A DNA stretch of 64,000 nt from Massilia sp. 9I (GTDB lineage Bacteria > Pseudomonadota > Gammaproteobacteria > Burkholderiales > Burkholderiaceae_D): NCBI RefSeq assembly GCF_902506415.1, contig NZ_LR733275.1, forward strand, positions 4,998,176-5,062,175, in the 5' to 3' direction. The notes below the pieces were generated by a model, which saw nothing but the letters and a program-made list of their open reading frames with translations, was not told the DNA's origin and ran no database searches. The translations under genes and the position numbers were made by a program. Positions 33,312-43,926 of this stretch are shown piece by piece; the first letter of the stretch is position 1; the number at the start of each line of letters is the position of its first letter.

Positions 33312-35150
33312 TTACAGCACGTCGCTGGCGTGGTCCGCCAGGCGCGAGCGTTCGCCGCGCGCCAGGGTGACGTGGCCGCTGTGGCTCCAGCCCTTGAAGC
33401 GATCGACCACGTAGGTCAGGCCGCTCGAACCTTCGGTCAGATACGGCGTGTCGATCTGGGCGATATTACCCAGGCACAGGATCTTGGTGCCGGGACCGGC
33501 GCGCGTGACCAGGGTCTTCATTTGCTTCGGCGTCAGGTTCTGCGCCTCGTCGATGATGAGGAACTTGTTCACGAAAGTACGGCCACGCATGAAGTTCAGC
33601 GACTTGATCTTGATGCGCGAGCGGATCAGGTCCTGGGTCGCTGCGCGGCCCCAGTCGCCGCCGTCGCTGTCGGACTTCATCAGCACTTCGAGGTTGTCGT
33701 CGAACGCGCCCATCCACGGCGACATCTTCTCTTCCTCGGTACCCGGCAGGAAGCCGATGTCTTCGCCCACCGGCACCGTGACGCGGGTGACGATGATCTC
33801 GTTGTACTGCTTGGTCTCCAGCACTTGCGCCAGGCCGGCAGCCAGCGCCAGCAGGGTTTTACCGGTACCGGCCTGGCCCAGCAGGGTGACGAAGTCGCAC
33901 TCTGGGTTCATCAAGAGGTTCAGGGCGAAGTTCTGCTCGCGGTTGCGCGCCGTGATGCCCCACACATTGTTCTTGTTGTGGCTGTAGTCGCGCAGGGTCT
34001 GGAATACGGCGGTCTTGCCGTTGATCTGCTTCACCTGGCCATAGAAGGGCGCTTCGCCATTCTGCGGTTCGATGAACACGAACTGGTTCACCAGCAGGGT
34101 CGGAATCACGGGACCGGTCACGCGGTAATAGGTGGCCGAGTTGCCGTTCTTGTTTTCCTGCCAGGACTCCATGTCCTTGCCGTGCTTGTTCCAGAAATCG
34201 TCCGGCAGCTGGACGATGCCCGAGTACAGCAGGTCGGTGTCTTCCAGCACGTGGTCGTTGAAGTAATCCTCGGCCGGCAGGCCCAGCGCACGCGCCTTGA
34301 TGCGCATGTTGATGTCCTTCGACACCAGCACGATTGCGCGGCCTTCCATCTTGTCTTCCAGCGCGCGCACCACGCCCAGGATCTGGTTGTCGGCCTTGCC
34401 CGACGGCAGGCCTTCCGGCAGCGGGGCGGCGTCGACATTGGTCTGGAAGTACAGGCGCCCGCGTGCATCCTTGTTGCCCAGCTTGGCCAGCGGGATGCCG
34501 GATTCGATGGCGTCGTCGTCGACGTTGGCGATCAGGGCGTCCAGCGTGCGCGCCACCTGGCGGGCATTGCGCGCGACTTCCGACATCCCTTTCTTGTGAT
34601 TGTCGAGCTCTTCCAGCGTCATCATCGGCAGGTAGACGTCGTGTTCCTCGAAGCGGAACAGCGAGGTCGGGTCATGCATCAGCACATTGGTGTCGAGCAC
34701 GAAGACCTTGCCGGCGCCGGCCCTGTCGGCCTTGCGGCTGGTGGAGGACTTGACGGTGACTTCGACCGGCTTGTGCTTGACCGGATGCGGCTGGTCGGCG
34801 TCCGTTTCGCGAAGACGCGCACCGGCGCCGTCCTTCGACTTGCGCGCCGGGCCCTTGGCCAGCGGCGCTTCGCCCGTGGGCGCTTCGGCAGCGGGAGTAT
34901 TGACGGTGTTGACCGGCGCGGTGCCGGTGATGCCGGCGGCGGCGTCATTCGCGGCCGGGGCGGCGGCCTTGGTCTTGCGCGCCTTGCTCGCCTTCGGCGA
35001 CGCGACGGCCTGGCCGCTGATCAGTTCTTCGAGGTCGGCGTCGGCCTTGGCGGACGCCGGGCGCACGGGCGACTTGCCCGGTTCGGCTTTCGGATAATCT
35101 TTTGCCAGCAGCATGGTCGCTGGCTTGCTAGGCATTTTTGGCAGTGGCAT
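33312..35150 (-). CDS. PIN-domain plus PhoH-type ATPase
   Basis: A 612-residue protein from ATG 35150. An N-terminal disordered Ala/Lys/Pro-rich stretch (~130 residues) precedes a PIN nuclease domain (KVFVLDTNVLMHDP; acidic residues at MTLEELDNHKKG and VSKDINMRIKA), then a PhoH ATPase with Walker A GQAGTGKTLLAL and Walker B KFLIIDEAQNLTP. Such fusions act on RNA, with the ATPase unwinding for the nuclease. The extended N-terminal linker is longer than I would expect. Monocistronic with its own terminator. Confidence 0.9.
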   Translation of the reverse strand: MPLPKMPSKPATMLLAKDYPKAEPGKSPVRPASAKADADLEELISGQAVASPKASKARKTKAAAPAANDAAAGITGTAPVNTVNTPAAEAPTGEAPLAKGPARKSKDGAGARLRETDADQPHPVKHKPVEVTVKSSTSRKADRAGAGKVFVLDTNVLMHDPTSLFRFEEHDVYLPMMTLEELDNHKKGMSEVARNARQVARTLDALIANVDDDAIESGIPLAKLGNKDARGRLYFQTNVDAAPLPEGLPSGKADNQILGVVRALEDKMEGRAIVLVSKDINMRIKARALGLPAEDYFNDHVLEDTDLLYSGIVQLPDDFWNKHGKDMESWQENKNGNSATYYRVTGPVIPTLLVNQFVFIEPQNGEAPFYGQVKQINGKTAVFQTLRDYSHNKNNVWGITARNREQNFALNLLMNPECDFVTLLGQAGTGKTLLALAAGLAQVLETKQYNEIIVTRVTVPVGEDIGFLPGTEEEKMSPWMGAFDDNLEVLMKSDSDGGDWGRAATQDLIRSRIKIKSLNFMRGRTFVNKFLIIDEAQNLTPKQMKTLVTRAGPGTKILCLGNIAQIDTPYLTEGSSGLTYVVDRFKGWSHSGHVTLARGERSRLADHASDVL

Positions 35151-35381
35151 CAGGTTCTCGATTCGAAAAAGTTCTTGGATGGACGCGCAGGCGCAGCACG
35201 GGGCGCGCCGCTGCACGGAAACGATGCTACTTGGGAGTGGTGCTGCGGTATGAGCTGCAGCCGGAGGATGCCGGTCCGGCAGCAGTCGGGAGAGTGATGC
35301 TGATGAGATGCTCTGTGACTCAAAATAGGTGGCAATGTCCAGCTAAGTTACGGGAACTGGGTTGCTGGAGCCATCCGTTAT

Positions 35382-35852
35382 TCAGGGCTGGCTCTTCAGA
35401 AATTCCAGCACTTCAGCCACGTGGTCGTTGACTTTCACGCCACGCCATTCTTTCACCAATCGGCCTTGAGCGTCAATGATAAACGTACTGCGCTCAATGC
35501 CGCGCACTTGTTTGCCATACATGTTTTTCATCTTCATGACGCCGAACAAATTGCACACCGATTCTTCGGGGTCGGAGATCAGTTCGAAGGGCAGGCCCAG
35601 CTTGCCCTTGAAGTTCTCGTGCGAGCGCAGGGAGTCGCGGCTGATGCCGTAGATTTCGGCGTTCGCGGCCTGGATCTCGGGATAGGCTTCGCGGAAGGCG
35701 ATGCTCTCGGTGGTGCAGCCCGGCGTATTGTCCTTCGGGTAGAAGTACAAGATGGTGTACTTCGCGGACCGTCCAGCCAGCTCGAAAGTCTGGCCGCTGG
35801 TCATGGGGGCGGAAAAATTGTCGACGGTTGCGGCGGTTAGGCTCTCGGCCAC
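35382..35852 (-). CDS. bcp: Thioredoxin-dependent peroxiredoxin (Bcp/PrxQ)
   Basis: A 156-residue peroxiredoxin. Peroxidatic Cys46 lies in YPKDNTPGCTTES. No cysteine follows at +5; the next is Cys100 (ESVCNLFG), so the protein is 1-Cys or uses a distant resolving cysteine. It reduces hydroperoxides in the cytoplasm. It lies upstream of PIN-PhoH on the same strand with a 230-nt gap. Confidence 0.9.
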   Translation of the reverse strand: MAESLTAATVDNFSAPMTSGQTFELAGRSAKYTILYFYPKDNTPGCTTESIAFREAYPEIQAANAEIYGISRDSLRSHENFKGKLGLPFELISDPEESVCNLFGVMKMKNMYGKQVRGIERSTFIIDAQGRLVKEWRGVKVNDHVAEVLEFLKSQP

Positions 35853-36003
35853 GGGGCTCTCCTGGTGTCATGGCTGCGGACGGGCAGCGGATACCAGAAT
35901 GATAATCGTCGCAGCCAGCCCTTGCTAGTCTTGTAAAGACTTACCCGCGATATGGTGCGGGATTTCATTTAATCAAGATGCAAAATGGAAATAATTTTCC
36001 AGA

Positions 36004-36378
36004 TCAGCTTCGTGCCAGCAAGACGACGCCCAGCACGATGACGCCCAGGGCCAGCATGCGTTGGGGCGGGATGACCTCGCCAAGGAACATCCAGGCGCCG
36101 ATGGCCCCGATTACATAGCCCAGCGAAAGCATTGGATAGGCGACGGTGACGTCGGTGCGTGACAGGCCGATGATCCACACGACCAGCGAGATGCCGTAGC
36201 ACAGCATGCCGGCCAGGATCGGCCATTGGGTGGCGACCTTCAGGCCGGTGACGAACCAGTTGTCGCGGGTGAGGTGGATGGCGCCGCCGAGTGCATTGGT
36301 GCCGGCCTTGAGCAGGAGCTGGGCGGAGGCGTTCAGGATGACGCCGGTGATGATGTAGATGAAGGCCGATGGATTCAT
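36004..36378 (-). CDS. Small DMT/EamA-type membrane protein (four helices)
   Basis: A 124-residue protein with four hydrophobic helices (SAFIYIITGVILNASAQLLL; ILAGMLCYGISLVVWIIGLS; TVAYPMLSLGYVIGAIGAW; MLALGVIVLGVVLLA). ASAQLLLKAG and AYPMLSLGYV match the half-size EamA/ArnE-like transporters rather than cationic-drug SMR pumps. It may flip a lipid-linked sugar or export a small molecule; the substrate is unknown. Confidence 0.75.
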   Translation of the reverse strand: MNPSAFIYIITGVILNASAQLLLKAGTNALGGAIHLTRDNWFVTGLKVATQWPILAGMLCYGISLVVWIIGLSRTDVTVAYPMLSLGYVIGAIGAWMFLGEVIPPQRMLALGVIVLGVVLLARS

Positions 36379-36454
36379 GTCGTTATTAGTATGGTCGGGC
36401 GGGGCGCGGGCAGGCCGCCGCGCTGCGGGAGCGGGATGGCCCTCGCGCGAACAA

Positions 36455-36835
36455 TCAGGCAGCCGGGGCGATGATCAGGGCCAGCGTCACCTTGCGGCCC
36501 TCGCCCATCAGCACGTTGTAGGTGCGGCAGGCGGCCTGGCTGTCCATGCAGTCGACGCCGACGTGCAGGGCGGACAGGCTGGCGACCAGTTTCGGATGCA
36601 CGAAGCGCTGGCGTTCGCCGGTGCCGAGCACGACGACGTCGGGCTTGTCCGCGGCGATTTCCTCGAAATGGGCGGCCGTGAGGTCTTCGAAACGCGCCAC
36701 GGGCCAAGCACGCGGCGGCACTTCCGGCATCACGGTCAGGCTGTAGTTAAAACGCTCGGCGTTGATCTCGACCCCGCTGGCATCGTAGCCGGTGACGGTC
36801 TGGTATTGCTGGGTATTGTCGGAATGGAGCTTCAT
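36455..36835 (-). CDS. Mth938-like (NDUFAF3/DUF498) domain protein
   Basis: A 126-residue protein from ATG 36835 (MKLHSDNTQQYQTVTGYDAS), the usual family start; an upstream ATG at 36871 is possible. VVVLGTGERQRFVHPKLVASL and VGVDCMDSQAACRTYNVLMGEGRKV are the family core. Bacterial function is not established; the eukaryotic homologue helps assemble respiratory complex I. Divergent from alaA. Confidence 0.82.
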   Translation of the reverse strand: MKLHSDNTQQYQTVTGYDASGVEINAERFNYSLTVMPEVPPRAWPVARFEDLTAAHFEEIAADKPDVVVLGTGERQRFVHPKLVASLSALHVGVDCMDSQAACRTYNVLMGEGRKVTLALIIAPAA

Positions 36836-36965
36836 CGTATCGCGGGATGCAAGTGAGATTGAAGGGACCATTGTAACCGCGAGAGGCGAGGTTGCTTAAA
36901 TCGGTCGCTTTCGGCAGAATGGTATTTTTCGCACTGCAACAAAGCGGCACAGAACAGGGGACATT

Positions 36966-38192
36966 TTGCGACCGATCCTGAAATCGAACAAGCTGGACGA
37001 CGTCTGCTACGAAATCCGTGGCCCGGCCCTGGAAAAGGCCAAGGAGATGGAAGACGACGGCCAGAAGATCATCAAGCTGAACATCGGCAACCTGGCCGTG
37101 TTCGGCTTCGACCCGCCTGACGAGATCGTGCACGACATGATCCGCAACATGCACGGCGCGGCCGGCTATACCGACTCGAAGGGCATGTTCGCGCCGCGCA
37201 AGGCGGTGATGCATTACACCCAGGGCAAGAACATCGCCGGGGTCGGCATCGATGACATCTACCTGGGTAATGGCGCATCCGAACTGATCGTCATGGCCAT
37301 GCAGGGCCTGCTGAACAACGGCGACGAAGTGCTGGTGCCGGCGCCGGATTACCCGCTGTGGACCGCAGCGGTCAGCCTGGCGGGCGGCAACCCGGTGCAC
37401 TACGTGTGCGACGAGCAGGCCGGCTGGCTGCCGGACATCGAGGACATGCGCAGGAAGATCACGCCGAACACGCGCGCGATCGTCGTCATCAACCCGAACA
37501 ACCCGACCGGCGCCCTGTACCACCGCGAGGTGCTGCTCGAGATCGTCGAGCTGGCGCGCCAGCACGGCCTGATCATCTACGCCGACGAGATCTACGACAA
37601 GACCCTGTACGACGGAGAAGAGCACGTCTCGATCGCCTCGCTGGCGGACGACGTGCTGTTCCTGACCCTGAACGGCCTGTCCAAGAACTACCGTTCCTGC
37701 GGCTACCGCGCCGGCTGGATGGTGGTGTCGGGCGAAAAGCGCCACGCCAGGGGCTATATCGAAGGCCTGAACATGCTGGCCTCGATGCGTCTGTGCGCCA
37801 ATGCGCCGGGCCAGTACGCGATCCAGACTGCGCTCGGGGGCTACCAGTCCATCGCCGACCTGGTCGGCCCTGGCGGGCGCCTCCTGAAACAGCGCGACCT
37901 CGCGCACAAGCTGCTCACCGATATTCCGGGCGTGTCCTGCGTCAAGCCAAAAGCGGCGCTCTACATGTTCCCCCGCCTCGATCCGAAGATGTACCCGATC
38001 ACGGACGACCAGCAGTTCATCTGCGAACTGCTGTCCGAGGAAAAAGTGCTGCTGGTGCAAGGCACCGGCTTCAACTGGATCGCCCCGGACCATTTCCGGC
38101 TGGTGTTCCTGCCTAATTCCGACGACCTGACGGATGCCTGCGGCCGCATCGCGCGCTTCCTGGACAGCTACCGCCGGCGCCACGCGCGCTGA
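36966..38192 (+). CDS. alaA: Alanine-type aminotransferase (AlaA-like)
   Basis: A 408-residue fold-type I aminotransferase. The start is TTG 36966 (RPILKSNKLDDVCYEIRGP), backed by AGGGGA just upstream; no ATG fits the family N-terminus. NPNNPTGALYHREVL and NGLSKNYRSCGYRAGW carry the PLP-binding residues, with Lys240 as the Schiff-base lysine. It closely follows E. coli AlaA (glutamate-pyruvate transaminase). The stop codon is the first bases of repeat copy B, and hom follows. Confidence 0.9.
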   Translation: MRPILKSNKLDDVCYEIRGPALEKAKEMEDDGQKIIKLNIGNLAVFGFDPPDEIVHDMIRNMHGAAGYTDSKGMFAPRKAVMHYTQGKNIAGVGIDDIYLGNGASELIVMAMQGLLNNGDEVLVPAPDYPLWTAAVSLAGGNPVHYVCDEQAGWLPDIEDMRRKITPNTRAIVVINPNNPTGALYHREVLLEIVELARQHGLIIYADEIYDKTLYDGEEHVSIASLADDVLFLTLNGLSKNYRSCGYRAGWMVVSGEKRHARGYIEGLNMLASMRLCANAPGQYAIQTALGGYQSIADLVGPGGRLLKQRDLAHKLLTDIPGVSCVKPKAALYMFPRLDPKMYPITDDQQFICELLSEEKVLLVQGTGFNWIAPDHFRLVFLPNSDDLTDACGRIARFLDSYRRRHAR

Positions 38193-38294
38193 GAGGGTGC
38201 GAAAAATCGTCCATGGCTGCGTTGCCTCGTCTCGCCGTACTATCGTACTGTCTTCGACTCGGCGCCTTGCCCTGGCCGTTTTTTCACACCCTCT
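38192..38294 (+). repeat. Imperfect-palindromic intergenic repeat, copy B (between alaA and hom)
   Basis: A 103-bp element. The outer arms AGAGGGTG...GAAAAA and TTTTTTC...CACCCTCT are self-complementary. The 61-bp core at 38213-38273 begins ATGGCTGCGTTGC, contains CGCCGTACTATCGTACTG and ends GCGCCTTGCCCT. It matches copy A at 53 of 61 positions without gaps. It abuts the alaA stop codon just as copy A abuts that of lexA. Confidence 0.75.
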
Positions 38295-38330
38295 GATCCC
38301 TTAGGTCGGACCATAACGAGATACGAGATC

Positions 38331-39650
<1,320 letters not shown>

Positions 39651-39676
39651 CCGGCTACCGCCATCAGGCGGAAAAT

Positions 39677-39724
39677 ATGATTCGAATTCTGCGGGGTGCC
39701 TCGCGGATTCGAATCATTTTTTTC
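39677..39724 (+). terminator. Terminator of hom
   Basis: ATGATTCGAAT and ATTCGAATCAT form a perfect 11-bp stem with a GC-rich loop, followed by TTTTTTT. Confidence 0.88.
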
Positions 39725-39737
39725 TTGGGCCTTCGGT

Positions 39738-39920
39738 TCATGTCAGCGGGATGTCGAGCGGCTGCGGCATGGGGACCGCACCGGCTTCGTGCATGTAACT
39801 GGGGAGTGGATCATCCTCGTCGATGAACGCGGAGGACAGGGCCAGCATGTCGTGTTCGATGTGGTCGAACAGCGCGGTGGTGACGCTGGCGTAGCGGAGG
39901 AGGAAGTCGGAAGAAGTCAT
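39738..39920 (-). CDS. Possible small protein, 60 residues
   Basis: An open frame starting MTSSDFLLRYASVTTALFDH, acidic and Pro-rich at the end. No recognised family and no good ribosome site. Composition is protein-like, but the call is weak. Confidence 0.35.
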   Translation of the reverse strand: MTSSDFLLRYASVTTALFDHIEHDMLALSSAFIDEDDPLPSYMHEAGAVPMPQPLDIPLT

Positions 39921-40189
39921 CCGCGGATTCTACCTGCGCTGCGCTGCACCATCCTGGAGTATGCACGCTGGCTTGAGCCGCTTCAATCGAAATGATCAAT
40001 GCCCCCGGTTGACATGGCACGCCGCTTGAAGCGATTGGCGGTCTATGCTTTTTACCCATTCGGTATCGCCAGCCGAGACTTTCCGTATTAGTATCAGCGA
40101 CGCAATAGTGTGACAGGGCAATAGTCTTTGTATGGCCCCAGCGACCTGATGTAGATTACGAACTCTTGACCACCAGTTAATACGTCCCC
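39921..40189. other. Intergenic stretch before the MFS-acyltransferase gene
   Basis: About 270 bp less GC-rich than its surroundings. A TTGACA at 40009-40014 could be a -35 box, but no matching -10 lies at normal spacing. I see no gene or RNA here. With the doubtful 60-residue frame it makes a 465-bp gap between the hom terminator and the next secure gene. Confidence 0.5.
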
Positions 40190-42076
40190 ATGAGCCAACC
40201 GAGCCAGTTTTCCCTGCTGACCCAGCGCCGTTTCGGCCCCTTCTTCTGGACCCAGTTCTTCGGCGCCTTCAACGACAACCTGTTCAAGACCGCGCTGCTG
40301 GTTGCGCTGACCTTCGACACCGCCAACTGGACCACGGCCGATCCGGGCCTGCTGAACAACCTGATCGCCGGCCTGTTCATCCTGCCCTTCGTGCTGTTCT
40401 CGGCGACTGCCGGGCAGGTCGCAGACAAGTTCGACAAGGCGCGCATGGCAAGGTTCGTCAAGCTGCTCGAAATCGTGATCATGCTGGTGGCCGGCATTGG
40501 CTGGCTGACCCACACCTTGTGGGTCTTGATTGCCGCCGTGGTCGGCATGGGCCTGCATTCGACCCTGTTCGGGCCGGTGAAATATGCCTACTTGCCGCAG
40601 CACCTGAAATCGGAAGAACTGGTGGGTGGTAATGGTGTGATTGAGATGGGCACTTTTGTGGGCATCCTGCTGGGCGAGGTGGCCGGTACTTTGCTGGTCG
40701 GCGTGAAGCCCTGGGGCATCGAGCTGGTGGCCGGCGGCACCTTGTTCTGCGCACTGCTGGGCCTGGCTGCGAGCTGGCGCATTCCGGTATCGCCGGCGCC
40801 AGCGCCGGAGCTGAAAATCAGCCGCAACCCGTTTGCCGAGTCGGTGCGCAACCTGAAGTTCTCGAGCCAGAACCGCACGGTGTTCCTGTCGATGCTGGGC
40901 AATTCCTGGTTCTGGTTCTACGGCGCGCTGCTGCTGTCGCAGTTCCCGCTGTATGCGAAGGATTACCTGCATGGCGACCACAGCGTCATCATGCTGCTCT
41001 TGACCGTGTTCTCGCTCGGCATCGGCGCCGGCTCGCTGCTGTGCGAGAAGCTGTCGGGCCACAAGGTGGAGATTGGCCTGGTGCCCTTCGGCTCGATCGG
41101 CCTGTCGGTGTTCGGCATCGACCTGTATTTCGCCAGCGTGGCTTACACCAATACCGCGACCGTGGACGCGATTGCCTTGCTGGCCCTGCCGGGCGTGTGG
41201 CGCATCATGGCGGACCTGGTGCTGATCGGCGTGTTCGGCGGCCTGTTCATCGTCCCGTTGTTCGCCCTGATCCAGACCCGCTGCGACCAGAAGCACGTCT
41301 CGCGCACCATCGCCGGCATGAACATCCTGAATGCGCTGTTCATGGTGGCCGCCGCCGGCGTCGCCATCGTGCTGCTGGGCCAAGGCTTCACGATTCCCGA
41401 GATGTTCCTGGTGACGGCGCTGCTGAACGCCTGCGTGGCCGTCTACATCTTCTCGCTGGTGCCGGAATTCCTGATGCGCTTCCTGGCCTGGATGCTGATC
41501 CACACCGGCTACCGCGTGCGCACCATCGACGCCGACCGCATCCCGGACGAGGGCCCGGCGGTACTGGTCTGCAATCACGTGAGCTATGTCGACGCGCTGG
41601 TGATCGGCGCCGCCAGCCCGCGTCCGATCCGCTTCGTGATGGACCACCGCATCTTCAAGACCCCGTTCCTGGGATGGATCTTCCGCGCCGCCAAGGCGAT
41701 CCCGATCGCGCCGGCCAAGGAAGACCCGTTCCTGATGGAGCGCGCCTTCATCGATATCGCCCAGGCACTGCACGAGGGGGAGCTGGTGTGCATCTTCCCG
41801 GAGGGGCGGCTGACGAACACGGGCGATATCAACGAGTTCCGCGGCGGAATCTCCAAGATCGTCGAGCGCAGCAAGGTGCCAGTGATTCCAATGGCGCTGC
41901 GCGGCCTGTGGGGCAGCGTGTTTACACGCGATCCATCGAATGTGTTCGAGCGCTCGTTTGCGCGCGGGATCCGATCGAAGCTGGCGCTGGCCGTGGGGCA
42001 GCCGGTGGCGCCGGAGTCGGCGTCGCCGGAGTATCTGCAGGAGCAGGTGCTGGCCTTGCGTGGGGATTGGAAGTGA
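40190..42076 (+). CDS. Fusion of an LplT-like MFS transporter and a PlsC-type acyltransferase
   Basis: A 628-residue protein. Residues about 1-420 form a 12-helix MFS domain with the LplT-type start FFWTQFFGAFNDNLFKTALL. Residues about 430-628 form a 1-acylglycerol-phosphate acyltransferase with the HX4D motif (His463, Asp468 in NHVSYVD) and FPEGRLTNTG. Known LplT-Aas systems flip and reacylate lysophospholipids; this fusion has no AMP-ligase domain, so it would use acyl-CoA or acyl-ACP made elsewhere. Monocistronic. Confidence 0.88.
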   Translation: MSQPSQFSLLTQRRFGPFFWTQFFGAFNDNLFKTALLVALTFDTANWTTADPGLLNNLIAGLFILPFVLFSATAGQVADKFDKARMARFVKLLEIVIMLVAGIGWLTHTLWVLIAAVVGMGLHSTLFGPVKYAYLPQHLKSEELVGGNGVIEMGTFVGILLGEVAGTLLVGVKPWGIELVAGGTLFCALLGLAASWRIPVSPAPAPELKISRNPFAESVRNLKFSSQNRTVFLSMLGNSWFWFYGALLLSQFPLYAKDYLHGDHSVIMLLLTVFSLGIGAGSLLCEKLSGHKVEIGLVPFGSIGLSVFGIDLYFASVAYTNTATVDAIALLALPGVWRIMADLVLIGVFGGLFIVPLFALIQTRCDQKHVSRTIAGMNILNALFMVAAAGVAIVLLGQGFTIPEMFLVTALLNACVAVYIFSLVPEFLMRFLAWMLIHTGYRVRTIDADRIPDEGPAVLVCNHVSYVDALVIGAASPRPIRFVMDHRIFKTPFLGWIFRAAKAIPIAPAKEDPFLMERAFIDIAQALHEGELVCIFPEGRLTNTGDINEFRGGISKIVERSKVPVIPMALRGLWGSVFTRDPSNVFERSFARGIRSKLALAVGQPVAPESASPEYLQEQVLALRGDWK

Positions 42077-42167
42077 GAGCAACAGCGTCGCAAACGCCTT
42101 GCCCTGTCTATACTGCAGCGATGTGGATGTTTGCTAGACAGGGAGCATAGCGTTAGCGAAGTACAAA

Positions 42168-42407
42168 TCAAGCTCGATAAGTGGCGCTTAGGAAGATCAT
42201 CGAGGCAGGCATTGAAGCGATTGCAATCAATATCGGCATGAATGCCAGCAGGCGCCGCCCAGGCCGCATGTTCGGCACTCTCTCTGTCGTTTGGCGATAT
42301 GACTTCCAGCCGAAGTAGACGGAAAGTGGGCCGAAGACGAGCATCGGTAGTATCAGCCAGCAGGTCCAGAAGACCAAGAAGGAACAAAAAAGCGACAGGA
42401 GTGCCAT
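42168..42407 (-). CDS. Small membrane protein, function unknown
   Basis: A 79-residue protein from ATG 42407, preceded by AAGGA at good distance (an upstream ATG at 42494 would add 29 polar residues). Two hydrophobic helices (LLSLFCSFLVFWTCWLILPM and LLAFMPILIAIASMPASMIF) with a basic linker. No family recognised. Confidence 0.5.
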   Translation of the reverse strand: MALLSLFCSFLVFWTCWLILPMLVFGPLSVYFGWKSYRQTTERVPNMRPGRRLLAFMPILIAIASMPASMIFLSATYRA

Positions 42408-42584
42408 AGCCGTTTCCTTGCGTAGAACAGTGGAAGACCAGAATAGCATCGGGTCCTGCGATTCCTTCTGGAACTGCTCAAACTGCGTCAACAAAGGGAT
42501 CGCGTGACATCGCTGATGAGTCTACTGGCAGCAAGTATCTGAGGTGCAAACAGAGCCAGCAGTCTCATTCAATATGCTAAAACG

Positions 42585-42610
42585 AAAAAGGCCAACCGTA
42601 TGGCTGGCCT
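42585..42610 (-). terminator. Terminator downstream of tRNA-Pro
   Basis: On the minus strand AGGCCAGCC-atac-GGTTGGCCT (one G-T pair) runs into TTTTT, 16 nt after the tRNA 3' end. Confidence 0.8.
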
Positions 42611-42625
42611 AACTCATTGATTTGT

Positions 42626-42702
<77 letters not shown>

Positions 42703-42813
42703 ACTAACTCCGAAATTATATCAGAGCTCGCCCAAAAACTTGAGTTTTTGTAATAGATTGGTGCGCGGTTTTTTGCGCTTTCGCATGGGTGAGCCTCGTC
42801 AATACGAGCTTGC

Positions 42814-43926
42814 CTATTCAAAGGCCAGGGCCACGTCGTCCGTTCGCGAGGGTCGCGCTGGGAGAGCTACTAGCAGCTCGACAGCAGCTTCCAGCACCTT
42901 GCGCGGCGCCAGCAAGTCGAGGCAGGCGTGGTGGCCTTGCGGACAACTGCTGCGCAGGCAGTTGCGGCAGCTGACGTCGTGGAACAGCAGGCGGTGGGCG
43001 ACGCGCCACGGTGTGTGCTGGGGATTCGTGAGCGCGTACAGGTCGACCAAGGGCGTGCCGACGGCGGCGGCGATATGTGCAGGTCCCGTGTTGCCCGTGA
43101 TGAGCAGGCTCGATGAGCGGATCAGCGCACCCAGTTCTCCCAGGTTCAGTTTGCCAATCAGCGAGTGCGTCGGGCCGACCCAGGTCTCGGCCAGCGGGCG
43201 CAGCCATTCGACCTCGCCGCGATCGCCGGTGAGGATGATCGGGTAGCCGAACCGCGTACCCAGCATGCCGATCAAGACCAGCCAGTGCCGGATCGGGTAT
43301 CGGCGCGAAGGGGCACTGGCGCCTGCGTGCAGCACCAGGTAGGGCGCTCTCGCATCGATGCCGGCCTCCTCCAGTTTGGCGGCGACATGCGTACCGGCTT
43401 TGGAAGGGATGGCGAAGGAGAGTGCAGTGTCGGATGTCGAGCAGCCGACGTGCGCCACGAGGTCAAGCTGGCGCTGGACTTCATGGCGTGTCGCGCGATC
43501 GCGCTCGTGCTCCGGTACCCAGTGGGTGAGCAGCTGGTAAGGATTCTCGCGGCAGGACGCCAGCCGCAACGGGATGCCGGCCAGATGGCACAGCATCGCG
43601 GCCGGCAGCGGGCTTTGCGAATACGAAGTAAAGATGACGGCAGCGTCGAAGGCGTGGCTGGCGAGCTGCGCGGCGCAGTCCTGCAGTGCTGCTGTCGTGG
43701 CGAGTTCCTCGTGCTTCATCCACGGAGCGCGGTAGCTGATGGTGGCATCGAGCTCCGGGATATGCGGGGCTACGGCAGCGCCGGAGGGGGAGGTGAGCAG
43801 CGTCAGGTGGCAACCGGGGATACTCTGGCGCAGGGCGCGGATCGCCGGCGTGCACATCAGCACGTCGCCAAGCGAATCGAGGCGGATGCACAGGATGCGG
43901 CGCGCGGACTGCCAGGCTGCGCTCAT
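42814..43926 (-). CDS. Glycosyltransferase family 9 (heptosyltransferase-like)
   Basis: A 370-residue GT9 protein from ATG 43926 (RRILCIRLDSLGDVLMCTPAIRAL). The C-terminal half carries VLHAGASAPSRRYP and SLLITGNTGPAHIAAAVGTPLVDLY, the ADP-heptose-binding region. A Cys-rich stretch (DVSCRNCLRSSCPQGHHACL) near the end recurs in GT9 members. The start overlaps the stop of the phosphatase gene by 4 nt. Last gene of the six-gene glycan operon. Confidence 0.88.
   Translation of the reverse strand: MSAAWQSARRILCIRLDSLGDVLMCTPAIRALRQSIPGCHLTLLTSPSGAAVAPHIPELDATISYRAPWMKHEELATTAALQDCAAQLASHAFDAAVIFTSYSQSPLPAAMLCHLAGIPLRLASCRENPYQLLTHWVPEHERDRATRHEVQRQLDLVAHVGCSTSDTALSFAIPSKAGTHVAAKLEEAGIDARAPYLVLHAGASAPSRRYPIRHWLVLIGMLGTRFGYPIILTGDRGEVEWLRPLAETWVGPTHSLIGKLNLGELGALIRSSSLLITGNTGPAHIAAAVGTPLVDLYALTNPQHTPWRVAHRLLFHDVSCRNCLRSSCPQGHHACLDLLAPRKVLEAAVELLVALPARPSRTDDVALAFE

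Noticed and set aside
33330..35297. 655-codon plus-strand frame opposite PIN-PhoH
   Set aside because: No start signal or motif; the minus strand has intact PIN and Walker motifs.
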